This document shows positions 50,198 to 62,084 of a DNA stretch of 64,000 nt, one piece after another. Origin of the DNA: Laburnicola sp. R22_1 (taxonomy: Eukaryota > Ascomycota > Dothideomycetes > Pleosporales > Didymosphaeriaceae); contig JACONQ010000017.1 in the NCBI GenBank assembly GCA_014281115.1, positions 1,674,001 to 1,738,000 of the forward strand. Direction: 5' to 3'. The notes below the pieces were generated by a model. That model saw only the letters and a program-made list of their open reading frames with translations, had not been told where the DNA came from and did no database searches. Position numbers and translations under genes: made by a program. How positions within the stretch are numbered: the first letter of the stretch is position 1; each line of letters opens with the position of its first letter.

Positions 50198-50373
50198 TAT
50201 AAGGGGCTTTGGACTAAGAGGTTAGAGTTGCCTAAGTAAACTTATAAATTTAATAGAGTTTAATAGTAACTCTGGCTATGGACTTATATATACTCCTGGC
50301 TTGGCTAAAGTACGGACCTAGAACTCTAAGGTAGCAGGCTAAGTAACTATAGAAGGGCGCTTAGTCCCTTATA
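50198..50373 (-). repeat. 5' LTR of element C
   Basis: A 176-bp partner of 38923-39098. It is followed by the TTTTA duplication at 50374-50378. Confidence 0.9.
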
Positions 50374-50378
50374 TTTTA

Positions 50379-53300
50379 GCAAGTAGATTAGCTTAGAACT
50401 TATTTTCTAGGCTATGTATCTTACTTTTATAGTTCTTAATAAGTTTAGCTAGCTTATAAAGGCTAGTATAACTAATAATTATATTAGACTTATAGCTGCT
50501 ATTTAAAGCAAAGGCTGTAACGCTTACTATATTAATATTAAAGCTAGTAGTATATAATTATTCCTATATTAGCGCCAAAAAAATTGCTAGGAGGTTAGCT
50601 AAATTCTATAGGGCTAGTAGATCTACTAAATATAATTTATTATTTATTTTCTACAAGTTCTTCTTCTATATTAGTAATTTAGTAGAGTAGAAGGACCCTA
50701 ACCTAAATTATTTTAGCTAGGGTAGTTTTAATTAAATAGTTAATTTCTATAAGAGCTATCTAATCTATAGCTTAGCTTCTCTAGTAGGATTACAGTCTCT
50801 AGGTCTAGGGCTAGATGTAATATCTAGATTCTACTATATAATTCCTAGGGGCTAGTCTTACTAGTGGCTTTCTTATGTAGTAAAAATAAGGTAACTAATA
50901 GGCAATTTATTATATAATAGTTCTTTATCTAAAAAAGGCAGCTCTTTAGCCTCTACGCTACTATCTTTGTTAAAGTTATCCTTATAGCTTAGTTTTTAGT
51001 AAGTCTTTAAGTACATTCTAATAACTAAGATAGTAGGGTTAGGAAGCTAGATAGAGATTTTCTTAAAGATACTCTAGTTAGTATTTAATAAGCAAGTATT
51101 TTAGTTAGTATAGTTTTACTTTTTAAGTCGGCTATTCTATTAAGTAGTATTGTCCTAGTAGGAAAGGTTAGGTAGGGGGGAGATCTATAGTAGGACAAAG
51201 TTGCTAGTAAGGGTTAGATTCTTATTATCTTTCTAATAAAGGCGACAGTCTGAAGTATTAACTAGATAGTTAGCTTACTTAAAAAAATTCCTTCTAATAA
51301 TAAGATTATAGTCCTTTATTTTATAGAAAATAAACTATATAGTAAAGCTATATTTATTACTATTAAGCTAGGCTATAAAATAGGTATCTACTTTTATACT
51401 TTTCTTCTCTATAAAGTTTTTAAAAGGGATTAGTATTTTTAGATAAAGGAGTTTAGCTTTAAGCTATTGTTATACTACTTTTATATACCTTAAAGTAATG
51501 AGGTTATAAGTACTAGCACTAGTGTCTATTAAGGCTTATAACTTAAAAGATAATTTTTAGAATATAATTTGCACTAGTATAACTAGCTAGGAGCCTCTAA
51601 ATAGCTTAGGAACTCTTACTATCTTGCCGCCTATAGGCAGCAATTTTAGTTTAATATCTATATTTTATAATTAAAATTATAGCTTATCTAGATTAATTAG
51701 TTTAGTAGCCCCTATATAAGCTACTAAATTAGAGTAGTCTAGTAGCTTATATTTAAAGCTTTATTATCTAATAAATTATCTACCTCTAAATTAAAGTAGT
51801 AGGCAATACTAAGTTTATTTAAATTAAGATTATCTACTACCTATATATTTGCTTATATAGCTGTTTGTTAAAAATAATTAAAGTAGCTTAAGTATTTATT
51901 TCCTATCTTACTACACTAAAAATAAGTATTATACTTAATAAACTATATTCTATTATAGTTATAAAAGGGTAAGAAGGAAATAGTAGGTCTAGAGTAGGGT
52001 GCTTATTTTTTAGTTACTATATATAAGGGCTTTAATCTAAAGGGTAGTACCTTATAAGAGGTCTATATATATACCTAAAATAGGTTTATTATATTATTAT
52101 CTTAAAGAGTGCAGCTAGCTGCGGCAATCTAGTATTTAATTCCTAAGTAGTTAATATTAGAATCTTCTATTTCTCTTTAGAGCATTAACTTAAAACTCCT
52201 AGTTAACTAAAAGTATAATTTATCCTTTTAAGTCTTTATATCTAGTTTACCCTTCCTAGCTAGACTTTTAAAAGCCTATAGAAACGTCTAGACGACTATT
52301 CTATTAAAGAAGAAGAGCTTATAGAACTTTTACGTGCCTATTAGGAACTAAAAGAATTATAGTAAGTCTTTTTTAGAAATTTAAAGAGCAAGTTAGGTTT
52401 ATAATATTTCTAGAGGGCCTAATTTATTTAACACTAATTTTACGCCGCCTCTTAAGGCGCGCCTTTAAAGTAGCTTAGTATAGCTTTTATAAGGTTATCT
52501 TAATTTTTATATAATTATTACCTTAGTAATAGTTTATATTAATCTAGATCTTATTATATATACTCTTTAGTTAATCTTTAATACTAGGGCTAGATTAATC
52601 TTTTCTATAATACTTATTAATATTAAATAGCTTTGTAGAGCATCCTAGCTTAAATATATAAATGGGGGTAATAAAAGCATATCTACTCTAAAGTCTATTT
52701 ATCTAATTACTATTAGTAAGCTTAGTTTATATATATTTAGAGACTAGAAAGTAGTAAAAGTTTTATTTAGTTGTGAAGTAGGTACTATAAGCTAGGATAG
52801 ATATTAGGGCACTTATTAAGACGCTAGGTAGGGCGTATATTAGGGCGCAACTAGGTAGAATAAGCTTTACTTAGCTATATAAGAGTAGCGAAAACTCTAT
52901 AGTAGATTAGGTGTTTCTAGGCTAGGGGCTTTTAAGGAGACTTAAATATAGCACTATAGATTAGAATTATCTTTAATAAAAGGAGAGCTTTATTAGGAGT
53001 AGATAAGTCTTTTTTAATAGCTACGTAATTAGCACTATTAGACTAGAATTAGAATTTATTGTCTTTATATATATTATAGTATAAAGTGTTTATGCCTTAA
53101 GTATAATAAAAGCTTATTTAAATATATTAGCGCGCTTATATAAAGTCTAAATAATACTCTTCTATATAGAGTTATCTTTAGACTTTATAATAGCCCTAGC
53201 TATTAAATCTAGTGCTATTTGTAAAAGTAGGCCTTAAGAAAAGTAATATTAAGCCTAAAGCTAATAGGTAGCAAGTAATTATTTTATTTCTAGGCTATAC

Positions 53301-54042
53301 TAGAGCAATAAGTCTAGTTTAAATTGTGCTAAAAATGTGCTAAACTTTCTAATAGTTTTAAATTTAGCTTTGCCTTAGTGCGTAAGCTACTTAAAGTCTA
53401 CTAGTAAAATTTTATTGTCTAGCTAATCTACTTTAAGTGTAGTAATATTTTAATTATGCTTAGAAGCCTTATAAGAAATTCTATTAAAGTAGACCTTTCT
53501 TAGTAGTTTAATATTACTCTTCTTTTTTTATAAGGCTAGGAGCGAAGTAACTAGTTATTTTAGAAGTAGCTATAAGCTACTTTTTATACTTAATAGATAA
53601 TAGATTGCTAGTAAGGTTAAGTAGAAAAATTCTATAGTAAATATTATATAAACTATTATTAGCAGGGTGCATGCAAACGTCTTCTACTATATTATCTATT
53701 ATAGAATTATATTAAAAGAACTTAAAGAATACTCTAGGGGCTAGAGAAATCTCTTAGATAGAAGGGCAGTGACTTACTATAGTATAGGTAGTAGTAGGGT
53801 TAAGTAAAGTAGGGTTGCAGAGAGAGTATAGTTTTTTTTTTGCGACTAAGGGGTTTCTAATAAAAATATTACAATAATAGCAGATATCCCTCCTGCTATT
53901 ATATATACAGAAAAGCGTTTTAAGGTATTAATAAAAAGGGTTAGCGTGTTACGCAGAGAGAGTATAGTAAATAGACCTAAGGTAGTAGGTCTTATATAGT
54001 GTGCAAGCTAGCGCATAGTCTAAGCTAAGAAAAGATTAGGTA
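50379..54042 (-). mobile_element. Retroelement D: gag-protease remnant
   Basis: Read on the minus strand, a retropepsin-like motif ALIDTSASTYNLI lies near 51540-51495 (family pattern ALIDSGAS). It is followed by KDYNLIIRRNFFKQANY, matching the region after protease in Ty3 elements (YDLILGRDWL). A zinc-knuckle-like trace with Cys changed to Tyr lies near 51950. Upstream gag is Lys/Gln-rich and full of RIP stops. Its downstream pol should lie at lower coordinates but was cut off by element C at 50378. No LTR of D was found. Confidence 0.6.
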
Positions 54043-54057
54043 AAAGATAAAGTATAA

Positions 54058-55384
54058 TTAAGAAGACTTTGCGCACTCTTAGTACATAGTATAACGCTAT
54101 AAGAGAAAGTAGTAGGTGTGCTAAAGAACGCAGTAAATTAAATAAAGTAATAAGACTAGTTTAGTAGCTATTTAGAGAGAGTATATGCAAATTAGCCCCT
54201 TATAAAGTTAATTATAAGCTGTACTATAGTACTAAAGTTAATAATAATATAATGCGTAGTTGTCTATGTAGTACCTTATAAAAATCCACAACTAGATATA
54301 AATTATCTTTATCTATCTATCCTTACACATATAATATAATTAATTGTTGCGTAAGACTTTAAGGTTATAATTTAGTATAGCTATCCCTTAACCTAATAAC
54401 GCGCTTTCTATAGAGTGGATAGTTACGTGCTTATATATATATAATAAGCAGAATAATAATAATAATAATAATAATAAAATATATAATAATAAGGAGTATA
54501 ACCTAGACGCTAATAATAAATATATATAGAATAGGCATTATAAAAGTTAGACGCTTATAGTCCTTATAGAATGTATAGTAGTATAGTATAAGTTATATAG
54601 CAAATAGATTACTGCGGCTAGTTTGTCTTATTGCGAGCAATACCTAGGTGCTCTAGAGACTATAGATTTTAACTTATAGCTCTCTCTCTACTAGTTTAGC
54701 TATCTAGTGCTTAGCTATATTAGTAATAGACATTACTAGAGCGCTTTTTAAAAGTAAGAGACAAGATTTAGTTAAATCTAGAAGTAAAAGATTAGGTATA
54801 TTCTAAACTACTTATAGTTTTACTAGTATAAAGAAATATATAATAAATAGTTACTAGAGGCGTAGGGTATATATAAGTACGCGCTTATACTATAGAATTT
54901 CTATAGGAGATAGATAGAGTAAGGCTAACACTAAGAAAGTATGCTAGAGGTTAATAGGTTAATAGGTTAATAAGTTATTAGTAGAGAATAGTAGGATACT
55001 ATTTAGTGTTAGAAGTAGGGAGCGCGCGCGCAATTTGTTATATATTATAGTAGTAGAGTAAGGATCTAAGTTATTAATTATTTAGTAAGGCGGTAGTAAA
55101 AGGTAGAAGGTAGAAGTTAATTATCTAGTAAGATAGTAGGTAGGTAAGCAAGTTAGAGTATTATTATTATAGGTTTATTGTCTTAAAAGCTAGGGGAAGA
55201 AACGTTAGTAAAACTTTAATACGCTCTAGGTTCTAGGGCTTAGTGCGTATATAATATAATATTATATAACATTATACAACGTTACGTGGGCGCTATAATG
55301 CAATAAAAAAAGTAGTAATTAAACACAATAGGGCCACTTAAAAACTAAATAAGTAGAGGCAGTTTATACTCTTGCCTAGAAGAG
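54058..55384. mobile_element. Element E2: second copy, 15-bp duplication
   Basis: The exact 15-mer AAAGATAAAGTATAA lies at 54043-54057 and 55385-55399 around a 1327-bp homologue of E1 in the same orientation. Shared landmarks are acgctataagagaaag, cgcgcgcaatttgtta and the end gcctagaaga. E2 has more TA and fewer CpG/CpA sites than E1, so it is the older or more RIP-damaged copy. Different duplications at the two copies show independent insertions, not a segmental duplication. Confidence 0.78.
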
Positions 55385-55410
55385 AAAGATAAAGTATAAA
55401 ATAAAATATA

Positions 55411-57298
55411 ACGTACTTTGCACTCGAGTTAATCATTCTATTAAGTTAATTACTTTGCTAAGACCCTACTAAAATATACTATTAGCAATAGTACAACGTA
55501 ATGCCTTAACCACACAATAAACTACTAGCATTAAAAGAAGCGCGTATACAGCTTGCAATCTAGGCTATTAAACAAGACGCGACACCCTCTTAGCGACGCG
55601 CTGCAGCCCTCTATAACGTCTCTTAAAGTACACTTAGCAACTAACGTGCTAGAAAGACGTTTAGACACAACTGCGCACCTAATAAAATAAGACTTACTAT
55701 AAGAGAGGAGTAGGTAATTATGTAGTATATACTTAATCTAGACGCGCGAGGATTTCCGCCCTGGCTTAATACTATAAAACATATGGCTAATTCTTTACTA
55801 GCTGCACGCTACTATAAGCTAGTTGGCTAGAGATAGCCTTATAACTTTGTTAAGCGCTAGCCAAAGCTTTAAGTGCTAGCCAAAGCTTTAAGTCAAGTTT
55901 AATTGAAAGTACAACTATAAGAGAGCTCTCTAGGAGGATCCTAAGGTAATATAAGGCTAGTTCTGGCTTGTAGAGAATATAAAGGCTAAGTATAGTATCT
56001 TAGATAAGGACACCTACAATTTTAACAAGTCTGGCTTTATAATGGGCATAATATCACTAGAGTAGTAGTTATAGGCTCTAAGTGTTAAGGATAGCTAAAG
56101 TAGGTGTAGTAGGACAATAGAGAGTGGACAATAGTTATCTAAGGCATTAATGTAATAGGGTGGTAGATTCCACCCTTTATTATCTTTAGGGGCAAGCACC
56201 ACCTCTTCGCCTACTATAAGGAGAAGGATCTACCTTATAATTAGGTTATTGCAGTCTCTAAAAACAGCTAGACAACAAATAAGCTTAGTCTATAATGGCT
56301 AAAGCACTTTAATAAGCATACAAAGAGGCGTACTACTAGTAGAGTATATTTACTTATTATTAATAGCCACAAAAGTCACAACTCGCTTAAATTCCAAAAT
56401 TACTATAAAAAGAGTAATATTATTACTCTCTGTATGCCTCTATATTTGTCGTACCTCTTGTAGCCACTTAACGTGGGTTGTTTTACGCTGTTAAAAAGGC
56501 GTATGGGCGCTAAGCCAAGAATCTAATGCGTAACCACATCACGCACATTACTAAAATTAAGTTTCTACCTTGCTTTATTGCTGCTTTTAAGACTTTAATT
56601 ACTAAAAGTAATATTAAAGGAGGCTTTTAAGATGCTGGCCTAGTGCCCCACAACCTAGAAGTTGTAATATTGCTGCTTAACGTCCGCCTGCATACGCCTC
56701 CACTTTGTACTATTTGTAATAGTATATAGGAGTTATAAACTCCGCGAAATAGTATAGAACTTAGGTCGCAATTAATGCTGGTTAAGTAGAGAATTTAAAG
56801 GCATATAGATAGTTCCCTAACTTATATAGTTAAGGCGGTAAAAAAGCTTATTAAAGACGCTAAGCTAATAGAGCATTCTTTAGTGTTAATAACCAAACGC
56901 AACGCTAAACTTTAAGCTACTAATAAGACCGCCACACAATATAAATTATATAAAAGAAAGCAAGTACGGTGTAAAGGAGTCCTTATAGCTAAAGAGGGCT
57001 AGTGGCTAGCCACTCTAAAGGAGTTTAGGGCGCACAGTAATGGACAAAAGGCAAAGAAGAGAGTGCGCGCTAATAGAGGTGAATCTGCTTAACAGCGCTA
57101 TGGACGCTGCGGCAAGCCCAGGCATAACAAAACAACCTATAGGCAGTCTATAGAAGTAGATTCTAAATAGATTAGCCTATTTAGACTATTAAAAATAGTT
57201 CGTATTAACTCTGTACTATCGTGAATAGTATAGAACTTAGTGGGGTCTTGGCAAAGTAATTAATTCGATGAAATAATCGACTTAAGTATAAAGTACGT
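55411..57298 (+). mobile_element. Pogo-5: RIP-mutated pogo transposon, 1888 bp
   Basis: TIRs of about 60 bp begin ACGTACTTTR at both ends and contain taattactttgc and aagaccc. TA flanks lie at 55409-55410 and 57299-57300. The transposase frame starts at ATG 55501 (M-P-stop-PHNKLLALKEARIQLAI) with a psq-type HTH, then REEQVIMQYILNLDARGFPP. It ends near 57170 with the CCHC-like tail RYGRCGKPRHN. Gln codons are widely replaced by TAA/TAG, and the DDE region is degraded. Confidence 0.9.
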
Positions 57299-57496
57299 TA
57301 TAAAACTTTAATATTTATATTACTACTATAGTCTAACTCTAATTCTCTTAGCTCTATACCGTATACTATTGCTATAATAGCGCTAGAAGGAGTTATTAGA
57401 TAAGTTAGCTCTATAGGGTGTAGTATAGTAGTTACTATTTATTAATTATTATTTATTATTTATTTTAGAATTTTAGAATTTTAGGGATAATCTCTC

Positions 57497-57907
57497 TTAA
57501 TAGACCTTAGTGTAGTGTAATAACTACCTAGTATAACTAGTAACTAATAAAGTTCCTACTCTTATATATTAAGTAGAGGAGGGACTTAGAAGTAGCCTTT
57601 CTTAATAGACCTTAGGGTAGTAAAATATAAACTTCTTAGCGCTAGAGATTCTTTCTAGTTACTAATAAAGTTTTTACTCTTATGTAATAAGTAAAGGTGG
57701 GACTTAGAAGTAGTTTTTTTTAATAGACCTTAGGGTAGTAAAATATAAACTCTTAAGCGCTAGAAATTCTTCCTAGTAACTAATAAAGTTTCTACTCTTA
57801 TATAATAAGCAAAGAAGGGACTTAAAAGTAGTCTCTTTTAATAGGCCTTAGGGTAGTAAAACACAAACTTCCTAGTACTAGAAATTCTTTCTAGTAACTA
57901 ATAAAGT
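57497..57907. repeat. Tandem array, about 117-bp unit, 3.5 copies
   Basis: Units start with ttaatagrccttag at about 57497, 57602, 57719 and 57836. They include ctagtaactaataaagt and gggacttagaagtag. Copies differ by transitions and short indels. Confidence 0.85.
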
Positions 57908-59328
57908 AAAAGTTTTACTAATTTAACCGTCTATAGGCAGTGTTTTAAGAGAGAAGTAGATATTATATTGCTATCTATAACTAAAAAAAATATTAATTTT
58001 AGTATAATGTAAGGGTAGTACACAGTCTTATAGGGCTAACCTATTAGGGATAGCTAGAATAGTTAAAAGAGCTAGTTAAATTAATACTATACTAAGATAG
58101 GGGATAAGAAAGGGACCTAAGGGGCCCTTACTTATATAGTAGGCGGCATAGAGTATAGGCCTAGACTAACTATATACTAACACTAACTAGAAAAGGCACT
58201 TTCTATAAGGTAAAAGGCGCTATTAGGGCGTAAAAGGAAAGGTAATAGTGAATAACTAGCAGGGAGGCAGGCACGAACTGTTATAGGAGGATTGTTAAAG
58301 GCGGCGAAATACTACTCCGACAAAGGTATTATGATAGTAGGTCTCTCCTCTTCCGTCAGCGTATATCTGGGATGCGCTCGGTGCGTTGTTGTTCTGTGTA
58401 TTGTTGGGGGGTTGAGCTATATAGGGGAATGTTTGAGTGGTAAAGAGGGAGGGACGTGGTGGGTATATTGGCGTGTTGATGATGGTTTCATGCAATGTTA
58501 TCGTCTATCCTCTGGTTGTCTAAAGCTCGGATGCTTCATAAATGGGCTGGGGTTACTAGTTCTGGAGGATACATCTATGGCCACCATAGATCCAAGTCGG
58601 AGGACTCTAGTATGGATGTAATAGGGAAACGTACGTAAAGGAAGCTTTATTGTATTTAATTATCGATTGTTTGCTGATTAATGGTGTAGTGAGTGAGCAT
58701 GAATGTCTGAGGCGGTGGAGGGACGACTGACGGGTTGTCTACGCATTATAGGCCCTAGCGTCTGTGAGCTTATGACTCTGCGTGTTAGCCGCTGATACGA
58801 TCGATATGTCCGCAAGGAGGTGCATATTGGTGTAAATTGCACCATCGTTACCGTTGCAACGTTTGGCTGTTTACCTGCTTAACACTGTTGAATTTTGAAC
58901 GAAATCAAGTCGTTCAGCCCGCTGAACCGGGAGTCTATTCTTGATTCTGCAAGTGGCACAGTGTCAGAGAGAACCATATTAAAGTGTGATTCCCTGATCG
59001 TTTATTATAAGCTTTTCTATAGTATGCACAACGAGTCGAGCAATAATGGGAGTAGATTTCCTAGTAGTAATATGCTATGCTGTTTTTGAGATATTACTCG
59101 CATGTACAAGAAAGTAAATAAAAGAGGCATTGGAAGGAGAAACGAAAAGGAAGAGATGGAAAGGATACACATAGAAATGAATACGATGTGAAGGAAGAAA
59201 ATGAAAGAAATGAACAGGAGATTCAGTACAGCAACCATGCCCCAGCGGTCACGTATTCACCCATGCCCACATTCCCTTTCGTCACCCCTCACCCTCTTCA
59301 AGAGGCCAGGACTAGCGCTAACATCTGT
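57908..59328. other. Island edge and gene-poor GC-balanced DNA
   Basis: AT-rich decay continues to about 58285 and then stops abruptly. From there to 59328 I see no gene. The overlapping frames 58292-58621 (+) and 58295-58495 (-) lack splice signals or similarity, and the first has no ATG. 59100-59210 is purine-rich (gaaggaaaatgaaag-like). The last part is the 3' flank of the secreted-protein gene. Confidence 0.45.
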
Positions 59329-61291
59329 CTACCAGGGTTTCTTCCAAGGAATCCTCTTCTCCTTCGTCCACTCGGCGTGCAACTTCCCGATCTCTTGAGC
59401 AAAATGCTTGGTTGCTGGATCTGTTGTGGGACCTTTGGACCACGTATCGCGAAGCTTCTTGAGGTACTCGTCCATGTCTTTCTCGGTTCTTGAATTCGCA
59501 ATCCGGAAGCGCTCTTCCATGTATTCCTTCCATAGGGCGCCCATGCCTTGAGACACCCACGGTTTTGCCTTTTCCTTCGGATGAGACGGTAACTCTCGAT
59601 CAATCTTGTCGAGAATGTCACCCATTCTGTTCACCTGCTTCTTCATGATGGCTGCGATGGCTGGGCTTCGCATGTATCTCCGGGCGCCCAGGAGATACTT
59701 TAAATCAAGGTAGCTCTCCTTTGCTTTGTCGATATCCCTCCTCGTTCTTCGAGTGCCTGCAATATCTCTTATCATCTTTTGTCTGTTGAAGATACCGAGT
59801 TGTTCATTGCCATTCTTCCAAGCCCACATCTATAGAAGTGTCAGAGTCAAACAAGTATGGTGGAGCGTCTTGCTAGAGGCTATGCTCACATTTGCTTTGG
59901 GTGGGGAGTTGATGGTTTTCTCGAGCCACACAAACTCATGTGGAGTTTGCTGCAAGCTGGGATATGCGTCCTTCAAATGCTCTTCAACGGTCATAGGCGT
60001 GCTTTGCCCAATGGAGAATGCCTTTGCGTCCTTTCCCGTCCATGTGGCTTTCCAATATTTGCAAAAGTCCAGTTGGCCGCTCTGATTCGGGTCCGGGTTG
60101 GGAAACTTTGCGTTCGCCTTCTTTTTGTAGCCGATCCACGAGAAGAAATCAGTCACTGTCTGCCACTCTAGCACATGTTCAACCTGGTAGAAGTCGCGTC
60201 TGACTACTAATGGTATTCCCCCAAAGGGAAATGCGAAGACATCGCAAGTCTCAGGTGAAGTAAACCCGTAAAATTTTGACATTGGAGTCTGTACGGACAG
60301 ATAGTTAGCAAATCGATGAACTGAGCTCGGACAGCACGAGATTGGGTTCTAGTGAGTGGCTGTGTTCATACTAGATACGTACCATTGCATCCATGTCATT
60401 CCGGTCCGGATATGGCAACGCTTTTAGCTCTATGGCGCCAGGATCGTCGATACCACTTTTTTTCTTGGGATCCTTGCAAGCCCATCCTTTTTTTGGTGAA
60501 GATCGCTTCTCGATCTGTACTCTGCTACCAACAAACTCACCACGTGAAACTCTTGCGAATTTCTTCTCGCTAGCAGTAGCTTCTTTGAGTTTCAGTGCAT
60601 ATAGTCGCTTACAAGTCTTTGTTGGTGTCGGCTTGGAAGAGCTTGAGATCTTGGAGCTTGAAACCCTTTTGGACGTAGGCTTGGGCGTTGGACTTGGCTT
60701 TCGTGTGGGATTCGGTTTTGACTTCAGCGTTGATTTGGGCGCCGGCTTCTTCTTTCGCGTTGGATTCTTCTTGGGTGTCGGCTTCTTCTTTGGTGCTGGC
60801 CTCGGTCTCGGACGCGACTTCGTCCTTCCCCGTCTTCCACCGCCTCTGCCAGCCCTGATCATGATGGAGCGACCGTGGGCATCATCACTCCTAATGCCAC
60901 CAGGCCCAGCACTAGCATCAACAACACCATACATTCCACCAATCTCCCCTTCGAAGTGTCCACCAGCGAGCTTCTTCGTCTCGAAGCACTCAAGAACGAT
61001 AGTCATGAATGCGCTGGTGCATTCATCCGTATTCCGAATGTTGCCCTCGGACCAGATGTTGAAGGTTGCACTACCTGCGTCAATGGCTACCGTTTCTCCT
61101 CCATGTGCTTCTTGAGGTGCTTTGTGGCATATATTGGCTGTAGCATTCCTGACAGAGGCTTGAAGTTGAAGCTGATTCTCCCTGGGCCAGATTTCCAGTG
61201 GAAGATCAGCGTAGCAGCTGACCTCACCAGGTGCCCCGACCACGTACGGCCTGCAAAGGGCCGCAATGGCAAACAGTCCAGCTGCTCGCAT
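59329..61291 (-). CDS. Predicted secreted Lys/Pro-rich protein, unknown function
   Basis: Three exons, 61291-60383, 60288-59890 and 59829-59329, give 602 aa. Introns are 60289-60382 (GTACGT, GCTAAC, ACAG) and 59830-59889 (GTGAGC, CTGAC, ATAG), both phase 0. The N-terminus MRAAGLFAIAALCRPYVVGA looks like a signal peptide. Residues about 25-130 form a Cys-containing domain (SCYADLP, NICHKAP, DECTSAF, LECFE). Residues about 145-225 are low-complexity Arg/Lys/Pro/Ser with repeated PKKKPTPKK-like units. The second exon contains FYGFTSPETCDVFAFPFGG and RRDFYQVEHVLEWQ; a motif of that kind (YxxEHVLExQ) recurs in secreted fungal proteins near chitinase-type C-termini, which I mention only as a lead. 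The last exon is helical and charged. It is divergent to the F-box gene and about 1 kb from the RIP island. An effector role is possible but unproven. Confidence 0.72.
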
Positions 61292-62084
61292 TCTCGACGA
61301 AAGAAAGATTGGGCATTAGGGGAAAGGGATTGTGAAAGATCTCAGAGAGTGATCAAAGTATAACGATATTGAAAGACCGAAGTTTCTTCGAGCGCACACC
61401 ACCTTATGGCTGTACTGACCCTTACCTCAATCATTTTAGCCCTCCTAAACGAGGTGCCTTATATCACCGTGCAAATCAATCCAATTTCCGCTGCAGTAGC
61501 GGAAGGATCTCCCGCGCCGCCGGAGTTAGAATCAAGTGTGAGTTTTGGGTTTCTAAGCTCCGTGGTGCGTTGCACCCCAGCCATACATATGAAGTGTGGA
61601 AGTTTTTGACGTCTTGGTCAGGACGGAGACTGCTGCCCAGCGGCGTAGCCATTCGGTAAAGTGCCAGCATTGAGGTCCCCAAATAATTGCACTGTGGGGG
61701 CGAAGCCCGACGATGGGACACCAAGTGCTTCTGCTGCATGTCACACTGATGGGCAAGTTCTCGGTAAGGATTCGATGCCTATGTACGATGTAGGAGGAAA
61801 CGGAGATAACAGAAGCGGTATTTTCGGGCAACGGTCGGCCAGTGTGCGATGTCGGGGTTTTTGGATGGGGCAAAAAGACCAGACGACTGGCAGCAGTAAA
61901 GCGGCGTCGCATTCCGATGCCAAGACCCGTCCGCATGTCACCCCCCAAAGTTCCCTCCAGGGCTGCAGGCCGGCAGCTGTATTCTATTTCTCGCTCTCTC
62001 CTCTTCACCTCGCACCTTCGACCGTTTCCCTCTTTTTGCCACACTGATTTCAGTTTCCAACTCAACAGGCTTGCGAGGGAAAAA
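61292..62084. other. Divergent promoter region
   Basis: About 0.8 kb lies between the start codons of the secreted-protein gene (-) and the F-box gene (+). The frames within it are unsupported. A pyrimidine-rich tract (ctcgctctctcctcttc) at 61990-62035 probably marks the F-box gene leader. Confidence 0.5.

Larger units (their letters stand above)
38923..50373 (-). mobile_element. Ty3/gypsy element C with nested insertions
   Basis: LTRs of 176 bp at 38923-39098 and 50198-50373 end in TGTAAGGGG and CCCCTTACA (RIP-changed to TATAAGGGG and CCCTTATA on the right). The target duplication TTTTA is exact (38918-38922, 50374-50378). Coding is on the minus strand. A zinc-knuckle-like CFCYSKK trace lies near 45550. 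Reverse transcriptase spans about 44330-43800 (KKPKGGLQFYINYRALN, VVPFRLAN and YIDNILIFS at 43983-44009, Asp to Asn). RNase H is at about 43600-43250 and the expected integrase region at 43100-41300. A purine tract (minus strand aggggagagg) adjoins the 3' LTR at 39099. Insertions inside are F (41786-41967), a solo LTR (44593-44781), Pogo-4 (46024-47813) and E1 (48637-49918). Removing them leaves about 8 kb, a normal length. Confidence 0.9.

Noticed and set aside
48637..55384. E1 and E2 as long LTRs of one retrotransposon enclosing 49919-54042
   Set aside because: Each copy has its own, different 13-15-bp flanking duplication, there are no TG/CA ends, and the LTR of element C lies between them.
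58292..58621. 109-aa plus-strand frame at the right island edge
   Set aside because: No ATG start, overlapping antisense frame, no similarity or intron; it spans the composition boundary.
60393..61115. 240-aa plus-strand frame
   Set aside because: Antisense shadow of the secreted-protein gene; its Gly/Phe/Leu-rich repeats mirror the Lys/Pro-rich codons of the true strand.
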